Shown here one piece after another: positions 8,434 to 16,434 of a stretch of 51,544 nt of DNA; position 1 is the first letter of the stretch; each line of letters starts with the position of its first letter. The notes under the pieces were generated by a model that saw only the letters and a list, made by a program, of their open reading frames with translations, did not search any database and was not told the origin of the DNA. Both the position numbers and the translations under genes were made by a program. Origin of the DNA: Nitrospirota bacterium (GTDB lineage Bacteria; Nitrospirota; UBA9217); the NCBI GenBank assembly GCA_023229435.1, contig JALNZF010000024.1, positions 1 through 51,544 of the forward strand, read 5' to 3'.

Positions 8434-8522
8434 CAGCAGGGTTAAGGGTCCAGGTGACGGGTTCAGGGTTGAGAACTGTTGATGCTCCCCTGTACCCTGA
8501 ACCCCGACCCCTGACCCCTTAT
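8434..8522. repeat. GGGTTCAGGGTT/CCCTGAACCCC palindromic repeat, copy 1
   Basis: The spacer between hslV and hslU consists of a self-complementary repeat, with GTGACGGGTTCAGGGTTGAG opposite CTGTACCCTGAACCCCGACC. Related tracts sit at 14403-14516 and 15091-15182 around engB. Its in-frame reading explains a spurious N-terminal extension of hslU. Confidence 0.65.
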
Positions 8523-8540
8523 TTTTCACTGGAGGTTTTA

Positions 8541-9884
8541 TTGAAAAATTCACTCACACCACGACAGGTTGTCGAAGAGCTCGACAAGTATGTCATCGGC
8601 CAGCACAAGGCCAAGCGGGCCGTTGCCATTGCGCTCCGGAACCGCTGGAGACGTCAGCGTCTTGCTGAAGACCTTCGCGACGAGGTCATGCCGAAAAACA
8701 TCATCATGATCGGTCCCACGGGCGTGGGAAAGACCGAGATCGCCCGCAGGCTGGCAAAGCTTGTCCAGGCCCCCTTTCTCAAGATCGAGGCTTCCAAGTT
8801 CACCGAAGTCGGGTATGTGGGCCGTGACGTGGAGTCCATCGTCCGCGACCTTACCGAGATCGGCATCAACATGGTAAAATCCGAGATGACGGAACAAGTC
8901 CAGGAAAAGGCAGCGGCCATGGCGGAGGAGCGTCTGCTCGACCTTCTGTTGCCGCCGCCCCGGACGTCGCCGGGGACCGAAACCTCGTCGATTGAGCTGG
9001 AAGAGCAGCACACCAGCACGCGCAACAAGCTCCGCCAGCAATTCCGCGAGGGAAAACTTGACGAACGGATGGTGGAACTCGAGCAGAAGGAAAAGGTCAT
9101 GCCCTTCGGCATTATCTCGAATATCGGCATGGAAGAGATCGAGATGAACCTGAAAGAGATGCTCGGCGGGCTCCTTCCTGAAAAGACCAAGCGTCGCAAG
9201 GTCAAGATAACTGACGCACTCCGGCTCCTGCTCCAGGAGGAAGCCGCGAAGCTCATCGACATGGAGAAGGTCATCAAAGAAGCTGTCCAGAGGATCGAGG
9301 AGTCCGGCATCGTGTTCCTCGACGAGATCGACAAGATCGCGGGCCGCGAATCACATGGTCCGGATGTGTCCCGCGAAGGTGTACAGCGCGACCTCCTGCC
9401 GATCATCGAAGGATCCACGATCACGACCAAGTACGGGCCGGTCAGGACCGATCATATCCTGTTCATCGCCGCCGGCGCGTTCCATGTTTCCAAACCGTCT
9501 GACCTGATCCCCGAGCTTCAGGGCAGGTTCCCGATACGGGTCGAGTTGGATTCGCTGGGCAAGGCCGAATTCATCCGGATTCTGACCGAGCCGAAGAACG
9601 CGCTCATCAAACAGCAGGTTGCTCTCCTCGCCACGGAAGAGGTCTCGATCTCCTTTTCCACTGACTCGATCGAGGAAATCGCCGACATTGCGGCCAAGGT
9701 GAACGAGCGCACGGAGAATATCGGGGCCCGCAGGCTCCACACGGTCATGGAACGCCTGCTTGACGAGATCTCCTTTGACGCGCCTGAGAAAAAGGGCGTC
9801 AAGGTCGCCATCAACGCAAGCTATGTGCAGGAGCGCCTCGCCGACGTCCTGAAGAGCGAGGACCTGAGCAGGTACATTTTGTAG
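8541..9884 (+). CDS. hslU: HslU ATPase, unfoldase of HslVU
   Basis: A 447-residue AAA+ ATPase that unfolds substrates and feeds them to HslV. Walker A is GPTGVGKT at 58-65; Walker B is IVFLDEIDKI; the family-specific I-domain lies between about residues 110 and 235. The C-terminus ends in LSRYIL, the tail that docks into HslV pockets and activates it. The start is TTG 8541, eight bases or fewer behind GGAGG at 8531-8535; the longer reading back to 8430 runs through the intergenic repeat and is rejected. Encoded with hslV. Confidence 0.95.
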   Translation: MKNSLTPRQVVEELDKYVIGQHKAKRAVAIALRNRWRRQRLAEDLRDEVMPKNIIMIGPTGVGKTEIARRLAKLVQAPFLKIEASKFTEVGYVGRDVESIVRDLTEIGINMVKSEMTEQVQEKAAAMAEERLLDLLLPPPRTSPGTETSSIELEEQHTSTRNKLRQQFREGKLDERMVELEQKEKVMPFGIISNIGMEEIEMNLKEMLGGLLPEKTKRRKVKITDALRLLLQEEAAKLIDMEKVIKEAVQRIEESGIVFLDEIDKIAGRESHGPDVSREGVQRDLLPIIEGSTITTKYGPVRTDHILFIAAGAFHVSKPSDLIPELQGRFPIRVELDSLGKAEFIRILTEPKNALIKQQVALLATEEVSISFSTDSIEEIADIAAKVNERTENIGARRLHTVMERLLDEISFDAPEKKGVKVAINASYVQERLADVLKSEDLSRYIL

Positions 9885-9918
9885 CGGCAACTACAGATGA
9901 CACAGAGAAAACTCTTTT

Positions 9919-10004
9919 ATCCGCAGATTTCGCAGATGGGCGCAGATTTCTAAAAAACATATCAGTTTCGATTTAATCTGTGAAATCTGCGTAATCTGCG
10001 GATA
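9919..10004. repeat. ATCCGCAGATT..AATCTGCGGAT palindromic repeat
   Basis: ATCCGCAGATTTCGCAGATG on the left and AAATCTGCGTAATCTGCGGA on the right are inverted copies around an AT-rich loop. A partial relative is at 43576-43612. It occupies the gap between hslU and argB. Confidence 0.65.
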
Positions 10005-10050
10005 CTCTTTTGACCTGAGCAGTTACTAAATTTATTTTGAGGTTTATTTA

Positions 10051-10932
10051 ATGGAAAAGCTGATCGAAAAAGCAAAGATCCTTATCGAGGCCATGCCCTA
10101 CATCCAGACGTTTCGGGGCAAGACCTTTGTGATCAAATACGGCGGGAACGCCATGATCGACGAGAATCTGAAGCAGGGCTTTGCCCAGGACGTGGTGTTG
10201 CTGCGGTATATCGGGATCAATCCGGTGATCGTTCATGGCGGCGGACCACAGATCGGCAAGACCATGGAGCAGATGGGGAAGAAATCCACCTTTGTCTCAG
10301 GCCACCGGATCACCGACAAAGAGACCATGGACATCGTTGAAATGGTCCTCGGCGGCAAGGTGAACAAGGAAATTGTAAATCTCATCAACCAGGCAGGCGG
10401 CAAAGCTATGGGTCTGACAGGCAAGGATGGCGGACTGATCCAGGCAAAGAAGCTGAAAATAATAAAGAAGTCCGAGAGCACGGGAGAAACCGAAACCATC
10501 GATATCGGACACGTCGGCGAAGTAACCGAAGTTCGACCCGCTACTCTCGTTGCCCTTGAGCAGGGAGGCTTCATCCCGGTGATCGCGCCTATCGGTGTCG
10601 GTGTGCATGGAGAAACCTATAATATTAACGCCGACCTGGTGGCAGGGGCCCTTGCCGGAGCGCTCAAGGCTGAGAAGCTCATCCTGCTGACGGACCAGGT
10701 AGGCATTCTGGACAAGGACAAGAACCTCCTCCCGACGCTGAACAAGAAGAAGGTTGAAACCCTCGTTCATAACGGCGTAATCGCGGGCGGCATGCTGCCC
10801 AAGACTAAATCATGCTTCGAAGCACTCGATGCCGGCTGCACCAAGGTCCATATCATCGACGGCCGTGTCCCCCATGCCCTCCTGCTCGAGATATTTACGA
10901 AGGAAGGCATCGGTACGGAGATCACCAAATAA
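10051..10932 (+). CDS. argB: Acetylglutamate kinase
   Basis: A 293-residue amino-acid kinase that phosphorylates N-acetyl-L-glutamate, the second step of arginine synthesis. Recognisable motifs are VIKYGGNAM (phosphate loop, about residue 27-35), the VHGGGPQIG loop (61-69), GLTGKDGGL and INADLVAGALA near the C-terminal nucleotide-binding half. The N-terminal helix (about 20 residues before the kinase core) is seen in arginine-inhibitable hexameric enzymes, so feedback inhibition is plausible but not proven. No other arg gene is nearby. A strong hairpin follows 38 bp after the stop. Confidence 0.95.
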   Translation: MEKLIEKAKILIEAMPYIQTFRGKTFVIKYGGNAMIDENLKQGFAQDVVLLRYIGINPVIVHGGGPQIGKTMEQMGKKSTFVSGHRITDKETMDIVEMVLGGKVNKEIVNLINQAGGKAMGLTGKDGGLIQAKKLKIIKKSESTGETETIDIGHVGEVTEVRPATLVALEQGGFIPVIAPIGVGVHGETYNINADLVAGALAGALKAEKLILLTDQVGILDKDKNLLPTLNKKKVETLVHNGVIAGGMLPKTKSCFEALDAGCTKVHIIDGRVPHALLLEIFTKEGIGTEITK

Positions 10933-10970
10933 GAACCCCCTTCGAGCTGTCGAACATGCTCGGCATACAA

Positions 10971-11003
10971 AAAGGGGGTTACGGATATACCGTAACCCCC
11001 TTT
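10971..11003. terminator. Bidirectional terminator hairpin between argB and the cytochrome-porin gene
   Basis: AAAGGGGGTTACGG (10971-10984), a 5-nt loop, and CCGTAACCCCCTTT (10990-11003) form a perfect 14-bp stem. On the minus strand it is followed by a run of five T. The segment AACCCCCTT at 10934-10942, just after the argB stop, can pair alternatively with 10972-10980. Confidence 0.85.
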
Positions 11004-11041
11004 AAAAACAGTTTCTCTATACCGCGTGCATTAAAGCGTTG

Positions 11042-12292
11042 TTAAAACGCCCAGGTAATCTGCAAGAGCGCCCTCTTGGTCTTCTTCACGGTAGCGGTAT
11101 CCACTTCTTTTTGAGTCAGCTCGAGGTTCCATCTGGCCCCGCTCTTGTCGGACATATACAACATGCCGTCCAGGCCAAGCATGATCAGGGTTGTTTCGTT
11201 GCTGCCGACATTCGTGTCCGGATCCAGCATGTCATACCGCGCGAAAACGCCCAACTTGTCGGTGATGTTGAAATCCACAAGGCCGTAATAGCCCTCGTTC
11301 TTGCTCGTGCCCCCTGCCGCATCGATGGTTTCTTTGCCCATAAAATAGGTCCCGACAATGCGCCATTTGTCGCGAATGAAGCGGACGAGCAGCCCGTCCT
11401 TCGTAAATTCATTGTTAAAGCTGACGCTTTTCGTTGGGTCGTCCGTTTGACTCACACCAAGAGTAGTGGTGTACATCGAGTACACGCCGTCGTAATGGAA
11501 CAGCCCTGCCGCTGATTTATGCTCGTCAAAGTTAACAAGAGCGGTAGCATACCAGTCCTTGTGATTATTGGCATCGATGGCGTTCGTGGAGTTCATGGCT
11601 CCGTTAACAGCGCCAACGGTAACTTCAGCGGGACCCATTTTGAGTTTTGCATCCACACCCTGTGAGCGGGTAAATGGTTTGTAAGGGTTTGCGCTATTGG
11701 CCTTGTCATTCAGAACAAGCGCCCGCTGCTCAGCACTGCGGGCGCCCGCGCCGAATACATGAAGGATCTCCGGCAGGATCTCACCAGCGCGCACGGCGAT
11801 GAATCCGCTGCCGACCGGCTGGTTATACTGGAGATATGCCTCAGCCAGCTTCTTGCGGGACGCGTCTCCCTGCACCACGTTGCTGCCGGCGGTTGAACCC
11901 GTGTTTTCATTCAAATACATCTCCGTAAAATAGGAGAATCGGTCGGACAGTGCGCCGCCGGTGTAGAGCGAGAAGGCATGCTGCTCGAACTGCGAGGCGG
12001 GGTTCTTTTCCTCTTCGACATATGCCCTGAACTTCCATACCAGGCTGAGGTAATTGTCCAACTTCTGCGTGGTCAGGTCGAAATTGGCTGGCGCGGCCTC
12101 AAGACGATGCCCGTTGCCCAAGAACTCAAGTCCAAAGGGAGTGAGCTGCCAAGTCGGCGTCGCGTGACAGCTGTTGCATGCAGAACCCGTCAATCTTGAC
12201 CATGCCGGGATCGCCATGGCTTGCTGTACCGTCAGAAATAAAAATCCGCCAACGAACATTAAATACACCACTGCCTTTATTTTTTTCAACAT
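11042..12292 (-). CDS. Cyc2-like fused monoheme cytochrome / outer-membrane porin
   Basis: A 416-residue secreted protein: signal peptide 1-27 (cleavage after AMA), then a single c-type heme motif C39-N-S-C42-H43 in the context IPAWSRLTGSACNSCH, followed by LTPFGLEFLGNGHR, then about 350 residues of amphipathic beta-strand character ending in a terminal phenylalanine (LLQITWAF), a typical outer-membrane barrel ending. This layout, a one-heme plug fused to a porin, is that of Cyc2, the iron-oxidising outer-membrane cytochrome, and of related uncharacterised proteins. Electron exchange across the outer membrane is therefore inferred; iron as donor is not shown. Start has AGGAGG eight bases upstream. 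Length is slightly short of characterised Cyc2. Confidence 0.75.
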   Translation of the reverse strand: MLKKIKAVVYLMFVGGFLFLTVQQAMAIPAWSRLTGSACNSCHATPTWQLTPFGLEFLGNGHRLEAAPANFDLTTQKLDNYLSLVWKFRAYVEEEKNPASQFEQHAFSLYTGGALSDRFSYFTEMYLNENTGSTAGSNVVQGDASRKKLAEAYLQYNQPVGSGFIAVRAGEILPEILHVFGAGARSAEQRALVLNDKANSANPYKPFTRSQGVDAKLKMGPAEVTVGAVNGAMNSTNAIDANNHKDWYATALVNFDEHKSAAGLFHYDGVYSMYTTTLGVSQTDDPTKSVSFNNEFTKDGLLVRFIRDKWRIVGTYFMGKETIDAAGGTSKNEGYYGLVDFNITDKLGVFARYDMLDPDTNVGSNETTLIMLGLDGMLYMSDKSGARWNLELTQKEVDTATVKKTKRALLQITWAF

Positions 12293-12305
12293 CTCTTATC
12301 CTCCT

Positions 12306-12386
12306 TTAGATTTTTTTATTGAAAAAACAGTAAATTTGTTTCAAGACCACAGAGCCATATGATTCCGGTATCACCTCCTTAACCAT
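12306..12386 (-). other. Possible 26-codon leader ORF with anti-SD match
   Basis: ATG at 12386 opens a 26-codon frame whose TAA lies directly against the AGGAGG of the cytochrome-porin gene, which would allow translational coupling. Within it, the mRNA sequence TAAGGAGGTGAT (12370-12381) is a 12-nt perfect complement of the 16S rRNA 3' tail. The ORF has no ribosome-binding site of its own, so coding is uncertain. Confidence 0.25.
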
Positions 12387-12428
12387 TTTGTATGCGCTGC
12401 TTCGAAAACCACGAATAATCAAAGAAAA

Positions 12429-12490
12429 CGCCCGTGAACGAGGGAGGACGCAGGTTGATGAGGACCCGCACTTTAGGTCATTCACGAGCG
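12429..12490 (-). promoter_or_regulatory. Terminator-like hairpin in the leader of the cytochrome-porin gene
   Basis: On the minus strand CGCTCGTGAA (12490-12481) pairs over 10 positions, one G-T, with TTCACGGGCG (12438-12429), enclosing 42 nt. TTTTCTTT follows directly at 12428-12421. It lies in the untranslated leader, about 140 nt before the start codon, so it may attenuate transcription. Confidence 0.5.
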
Positions 12491-12577
12491 CCAATTCAGT
12501 CAATGCAAACACACTCCACCACACTAATCCTAAGGTATTTTATTTTTCCTGCCCGAATTTATGTCGATGATGAAAGC

Positions 12578-12606
12578 AAAATATCAACTCACACATCACC
12601 TGTCAA
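12578..12606 (-). promoter_or_regulatory. Promoter of the cytochrome-porin gene
   Basis: Reading the minus strand, TTGACA (12606-12601) and TATTTT (12583-12578) are 17 bp apart. Transcription would begin near 12571, giving a leader of about 280 nt before the ATG at 12292. Confidence 0.6.
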
Positions 12607-12859
12607 GAGAATTCTCATTGTATCCCAAAATAAAGGCAACTATCTGCAAAAACATCATCGTATGCACCGAAAGATGCAAGTAATCAACAGATGATGTAAA
12701 ATTGAAGTTATAGTCGCACCGTTCGTTCGTGTTCCTGGTTTCTCTCTCACATAAACAGTTTTATGATCGATCGTCGTTTTAATTATTCGAAGAACTACAG
12801 GACCGCTCCAGGCGTTGAGCAATTAAGACGCAGCGATGAAAAAAGAGTCGCGGATGTCC
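12607..12859. other. Noncoding gap upstream of the cytochrome-porin promoter
   Basis: About 250 bp of AT-rich sequence between the promoter and the end of the MscS-like gene. Short open frames here show no ribosome-binding site or recognisable product. No clear terminator for the MscS-like gene was found. Confidence 0.5.
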
Positions 12860-14389
12860 TTATTTGTCCAACCCGAAGAACTCCCTCATCTTCGAAAGAA
12901 GTTTGCTCTTGTCGTCTTTCTTGCGACGCTCCAGGGCCGAGGCATCGAGCCTTTCACGTTCGGTATCAAGACCCGCCTGGCGCTCAGACAGGATCTGGCT
13001 CAGGTTTTCAGCAATGGAAGGATTATTGATAAGCGTGGTTCTGAAGCTCTCTTTGTCGATCACGATGAACTCCGCGTCATCTTTCACCCGAATGCTTGCC
13101 GTGCGCAGGGCTCCCGTCAAGAGGCTCATCTCGCCGAAGAAATTTCCGGGTCCGAGCGTGGCCACGACCGCCCTCTCGCGGGACGATTTTTCCACGACCA
13201 CGTCCACCTTGCCGCTTTTGATTATGTAGAAGGAACTGCCCGGCTCGCCCTGTCGAACAGGAACCTCTCCGGCAGCATAAGTCTTGACGCTCACGTGGGC
13301 GACCAGGTCCCTCAATTCCACCTTGCTCAGGAATGAGAATATCTCCACGTTCTTCATCATGTTCATAAGCTCATCAGCCCTGCGCTCCTGCTCGGCATGA
13401 CGGGTTTCAGGCGTTATCTGATGGAGGTGGACGCTTCTCACAGGGTACGGGATCTCGATCTCGTTCCGCTTGAATTCGTACCACAATAGATTCATGATCT
13501 CGGCCTCGATCTCTACATGGGCGGCAAAATCAGTGATCGAGAACCGGATCTCGAATTGAACGGCAAAATCGCCGTAATTGATAACGCGAACGACCGGCGC
13601 CGGGAATTTCATCACACGCGGCACGGACGATAATACCTCAAGGATCACGTTCTTCGTCTTGTTCGGGGGATCGGAATAACTCACTCCAACGGTCAATTTT
13701 CTCACCTGGAGCGTATTGGGAAGGCTGAAATTCACCACGGCCTCGCTCAGGATCTTGCCGTTCGGGATGAAGACCTCGTTGTGTTCGATGGTCATGATCC
13801 TCGTGGACCGGAGCGAGATGTCCATCACCCTGCCTTCATGTCCCGCGGCGGAGATCCAGTCTCCCTGTTTGAGCGGCTTTTCGAGATGAATGGTTAGCCC
13901 GGCCAGCATGTTCGATAGCGTGCTCTGGAATGCCAGACCGATGGTCGCGGTCAGGACCGTGGTCGTGGCGATAAGCGACGTGACGTTGATGTCCATGATT
14001 TCCTTGAGCAGGACCAGGGCGACGATGACGATCACGAGGGCCGTGATGATATTTTTGAACGCCGCAGGAAAACTACCGCGCTTCCAGCGCACCACGAAGA
14101 GATCACCATAGAGGTAGAGGCCGAGACGGAGCGCGGCGAAGGTGAACACCAGCCAGGAGAAAAAGTTGAGCTGGAGCGATATTCTCGGGTGGTATTCGGC
14201 CGCGCCCAGATGCAGGAAAAGCTGGACCGCAATGAAGAGGATGATAAGGTTGAGTCCGGACCCGATCGGTTTCAACTGCGCCGATTTTTTCGCAAGAAAA
14301 CCGATGGCAATACTGGCCGCTCCATAGAAGAGAAGACTGAACGCCGTGGCCCAGAACAATGAACCCATGAGGTCTTTTATGAATTCCAT
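12860..14389 (-). CDS. MscS-family mechanosensitive channel with C-terminal cyclic-nucleotide-binding domain
   Basis: A 509-residue inner-membrane protein. About four hydrophobic segments lie in the first 155 residues, followed by the MscS pore helix and beta domain (ATIGLAFQSTLSNMLAGL, then DISLRSTRIMTIEHNEVFIPN). From about residue 350 onward is a CAP/CNBD fold: FSFLSKVELRDL, then EVPVRQGEPGSSFYIIKSG and GPGNFFGEMSLLTG, the phosphate-binding cassette. The tail is highly charged. The fusion implies that a cyclic nucleotide may gate or tune an osmotic channel. Of two in-frame ATGs, 14389 is preferred since GGGGG lies before it. A repeat separates it from engB upstream. Confidence 0.88.
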   Translation of the reverse strand: MEFIKDLMGSLFWATAFSLLFYGAASIAIGFLAKKSAQLKPIGSGLNLIILFIAVQLFLHLGAAEYHPRISLQLNFFSWLVFTFAALRLGLYLYGDLFVVRWKRGSFPAAFKNIITALVIVIVALVLLKEIMDINVTSLIATTTVLTATIGLAFQSTLSNMLAGLTIHLEKPLKQGDWISAAGHEGRVMDISLRSTRIMTIEHNEVFIPNGKILSEAVVNFSLPNTLQVRKLTVGVSYSDPPNKTKNVILEVLSSVPRVMKFPAPVVRVINYGDFAVQFEIRFSITDFAAHVEIEAEIMNLLWYEFKRNEIEIPYPVRSVHLHQITPETRHAEQERRADELMNMMKNVEIFSFLSKVELRDLVAHVSVKTYAAGEVPVRQGEPGSSFYIIKSGKVDVVVEKSSRERAVVATLGPGNFFGEMSLLTGALRTASIRVKDDAEFIVIDKESFRTTLINNPSIAENLSQILSERQAGLDTERERLDASALERRKKDDKSKLLSKMREFFGLDK

Positions 14390-14402
14390 GTGAGCCCCCA
14401 TA

Positions 14403-14516
14403 AAAGCTGAGAAGTCAAAAGACAGAAGTCAGGAACCAGGAGTCTGAAATCAGGCGAAAGAAACAAAACAATTGGTATTATTCTCCTGACTCCTGACCCC
14501 TGAATCCCGGCTCCTT
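14403..14516. repeat. GTCAGGA/TCCTGAC palindromic repeat, copy 2, overlapping engB
   Basis: Left units resemble GACAGAAGTCAGGAACCAGG, right units CTCCTGACTCCTGACCCCTG. The right arm (14481-14516) lies inside the engB reading frame and encodes its last dozen residues. Confidence 0.65.
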
Positions 14517-15089
14517 TAATTTTATTACTATTGCGGACCACAACTCCTTGAGCCCCAGCCCGCTTTTGGCAGAGGTGAGGAGCACGTTATCAGCGGTCCC
14601 CAGCGCCGCGCTGATGTTCCGTCGGGCCCGCTCAATCTCCTGCCGGTTCAGCTTGTCGGTCTTGGTCAGTGCGTAAATCGCCGGGATATCATACTGACGG
14701 AGCCAGTCGATCAGACGGAGATCACGCTCATCGGGTTCTCTCCTGCTGTCCAGGAGAACGACGACAGCGGAAAGACGCGGTGTGTTTTTCAGATATCCCT
14801 CGATCATCGGCGCCCAGGCGTCGGTCACTGCATGAGGGACGCGGGCATAACCGTATCCCGGCAGGTCCACAAAGTAGAACGATCCATTGATGATGAAGAA
14901 GTTGAGGAGCTGGGTCTTGCCGGGTGTCTGGCTTGTTTTTACCAGGTTCTTCCGGTGAAGCAGCGAGTTGATAATCGAGGATTTTCCAACATTCGAGCGG
15001 CCGGCAATGGCGATCTGGGATTTGCCGTCCTGCGGGAACTGCTTCGGTCCGACGGCGCTGATGACGAATTCGGCTGAGAGTATTTTCAT
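14478..15089 (-). CDS. engB: Ribosome-biogenesis GTPase EngB/YsxC
   Basis: A 203-residue TRAFAC GTPase needed for assembly of the large ribosomal subunit. G motifs in order: G1 GRSNVGKSS (30-38), G2 TPGKT, G3 DLPGYG, G4 TKTD, G5 TSAKSG. The core ends near the LKE preceding PGFRGQESGE; those final residues are encoded by the intergenic repeat and look non-native. No Shine-Dalgarno is visible because another repeat copy abuts the ATG. It lies downstream of clpX on the same strand. Confidence 0.92.
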   Translation of the reverse strand: MKILSAEFVISAVGPKQFPQDGKSQIAIAGRSNVGKSSIINSLLHRKNLVKTSQTPGKTQLLNFFIINGSFYFVDLPGYGYARVPHAVTDAWAPMIEGYLKNTPRLSAVVVLLDSRREPDERDLRLIDWLRQYDIPAIYALTKTDKLNRQEIERARRNISAALGTADNVLLTSAKSGLGLKELWSAIVIKLKEPGFRGQESGE

Positions 15090-15090
15090 A

Positions 15091-15182
15091 AAAAACAGGA
15101 GCCAGAAGTCATAATATGGGGGGAAACCATGGATATCATTATTCCTTACTCCTGACTTCGGGATACTGACTCCTGACTCCTT
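15091..15182. repeat. GTCAGGA/TCCTGAC palindromic repeat, copy 3
   Basis: CAGGAGCCAGAAGTCA opposite CTGACTTCGGGATACTGACT, filling the gap between clpX and engB. With copy 2 it brackets engB on both sides. Confidence 0.6.
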
Positions 15183-15185
15183 CTC

Positions 15186-16430
15186 TTAGGCTATTTTCTC
15201 GTAGATGAGCAGCGGCTCCGCCCCTTCGGTGATCACCTCTTCACTGATGAGGCATTCGCGGATACCGGGTTGGGAAGGAACGTCGTACATGACGTTCAGC
15301 ATCACGTCCTCGAGGATGGCGCGCAGGCCCCGGGCGCCTGTCTTGCGGCTGATCGCCTTCCTGGCAATGGCCGTAAGGGCGCCGTCCGTGAAACGGAGCT
15401 TGCAGCCCTCGAGGGCAAGCAGCTTCTGGTATTGTTTAATGAGCGCGTTCTTGGGACGCGTGAGGATATCGATCAACGAGTGTTCATCGAGCTCTTCGAG
15501 CGTTGCCACGACCGGCATGCGGCCGATGAACTCGGGGATGAGCCCGTATTTGAGCAGATCGCCGGGCTGGAGGCTGGCGAGCGTCTCGGAGAGCTTCCGT
15601 TCTTTCTTGCTCTGGATGTCGGCGCCGAATCCCATGGTCTTCTGGCCGATGCGCTGCTCGATGATCGTATCAAGGCCGACGAAAGCCCCGCCGCATACGA
15701 ACAGAATGTTCTTGGTGTCCACCTGGATGAACTCCTGGTGCGGATGCTTTCGACCGCCCTGCGGCGGCACACTGGCAACGGTCCCCTCGATGAGCTTGAG
15801 AAGCGCCTGCTGCACGCCCTCGCCCGAGACGTCACGGGTGATCGAAGGGCTCTCGGACTTGCGGCTGATTTTGTCGATCTCGTCGATGTACACAATGCCG
15901 CGCTGCGCCCGCTCCACATCGTAGTTGGCGTTCTGGAGAAGTTTGAGAATTATGTTTTCCACGTCCTCGCCCACGTACCCCGCCTCGGTGAGAGTCGTGG
16001 CATCGGCAATGGTGAAGGGCACATCGAGGATCCTTGCCAGGGTCTGGGCGAGCAGTGTTTTGCCCACTCCCGTGGATCCGATCAACAGGATGTTGCTCTT
16101 CTGGAGCTCGACCTCGTCGCCGATCTCGTGCTGCACGCCGATGCGCTTGTAGTGGTTATGCACGGCCACGGACAGTATTTTCTTGGCACGGTCCTGCCCG
16201 ACCACATATTCATCGAGGTTGCGCTTGATCTCAGCGGGTTTCGGAAGCCGCGGAACCTTCGATTCCTTGATCTCTTCCCATTCCTCGGAGATGATCTCGT
16301 TGCAAAGATCCACGCACTCGTTACAGATGAAAACCGAGGGGCCCGCGATCAGTTTTTTTACCTCGTCCTGCCCCTTGCCGCAGAACGAGCACTTGAGCGG
16401 GGTCGTTGTATGTTCTTTCTTTTCCACCAT
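15186..16430 (-). CDS. clpX: ClpX, ATPase subunit of ClpXP
   Basis: A 414-residue AAA+ unfoldase delivering substrates to ClpP. The N-terminal zinc-binding domain shows C14, C17, C36 and C39; Walker A is GSTGVGKT, Walker B is IVYIDEIDKI, sensor-2 region near GARGLR. The RKHPHQEFIQVDT region and the conserved IGF-like loop (MGFGAD) are present. The start ATG lies four bases after the clpP stop, so clpP-clpX form an operon following tig, the standard arrangement. Confidence 0.96.
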   Translation of the reverse strand: MVEKKEHTTTPLKCSFCGKGQDEVKKLIAGPSVFICNECVDLCNEIISEEWEEIKESKVPRLPKPAEIKRNLDEYVVGQDRAKKILSVAVHNHYKRIGVQHEIGDEVELQKSNILLIGSTGVGKTLLAQTLARILDVPFTIADATTLTEAGYVGEDVENIILKLLQNANYDVERAQRGIVYIDEIDKISRKSESPSITRDVSGEGVQQALLKLIEGTVASVPPQGGRKHPHQEFIQVDTKNILFVCGGAFVGLDTIIEQRIGQKTMGFGADIQSKKERKLSETLASLQPGDLLKYGLIPEFIGRMPVVATLEELDEHSLIDILTRPKNALIKQYQKLLALEGCKLRFTDGALTAIARKAISRKTGARGLRAILEDVMLNVMYDVPSQPGIRECLISEEVITEGAEPLLIYEKIA

Positions 16431-16434
16431 GGGG

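Noticed and set aside
8430..8540. N-terminal extension of hslU
   Set aside because: The extension runs through an intergenic repeat and adds a stretch absent from HslU; the TTG at 8541 has a good GGAGG.
12860..13336. Several + strand frames inside the MscS-like gene
   Set aside because: They are antisense to the MscS-CNBD protein, whose domains are complete.
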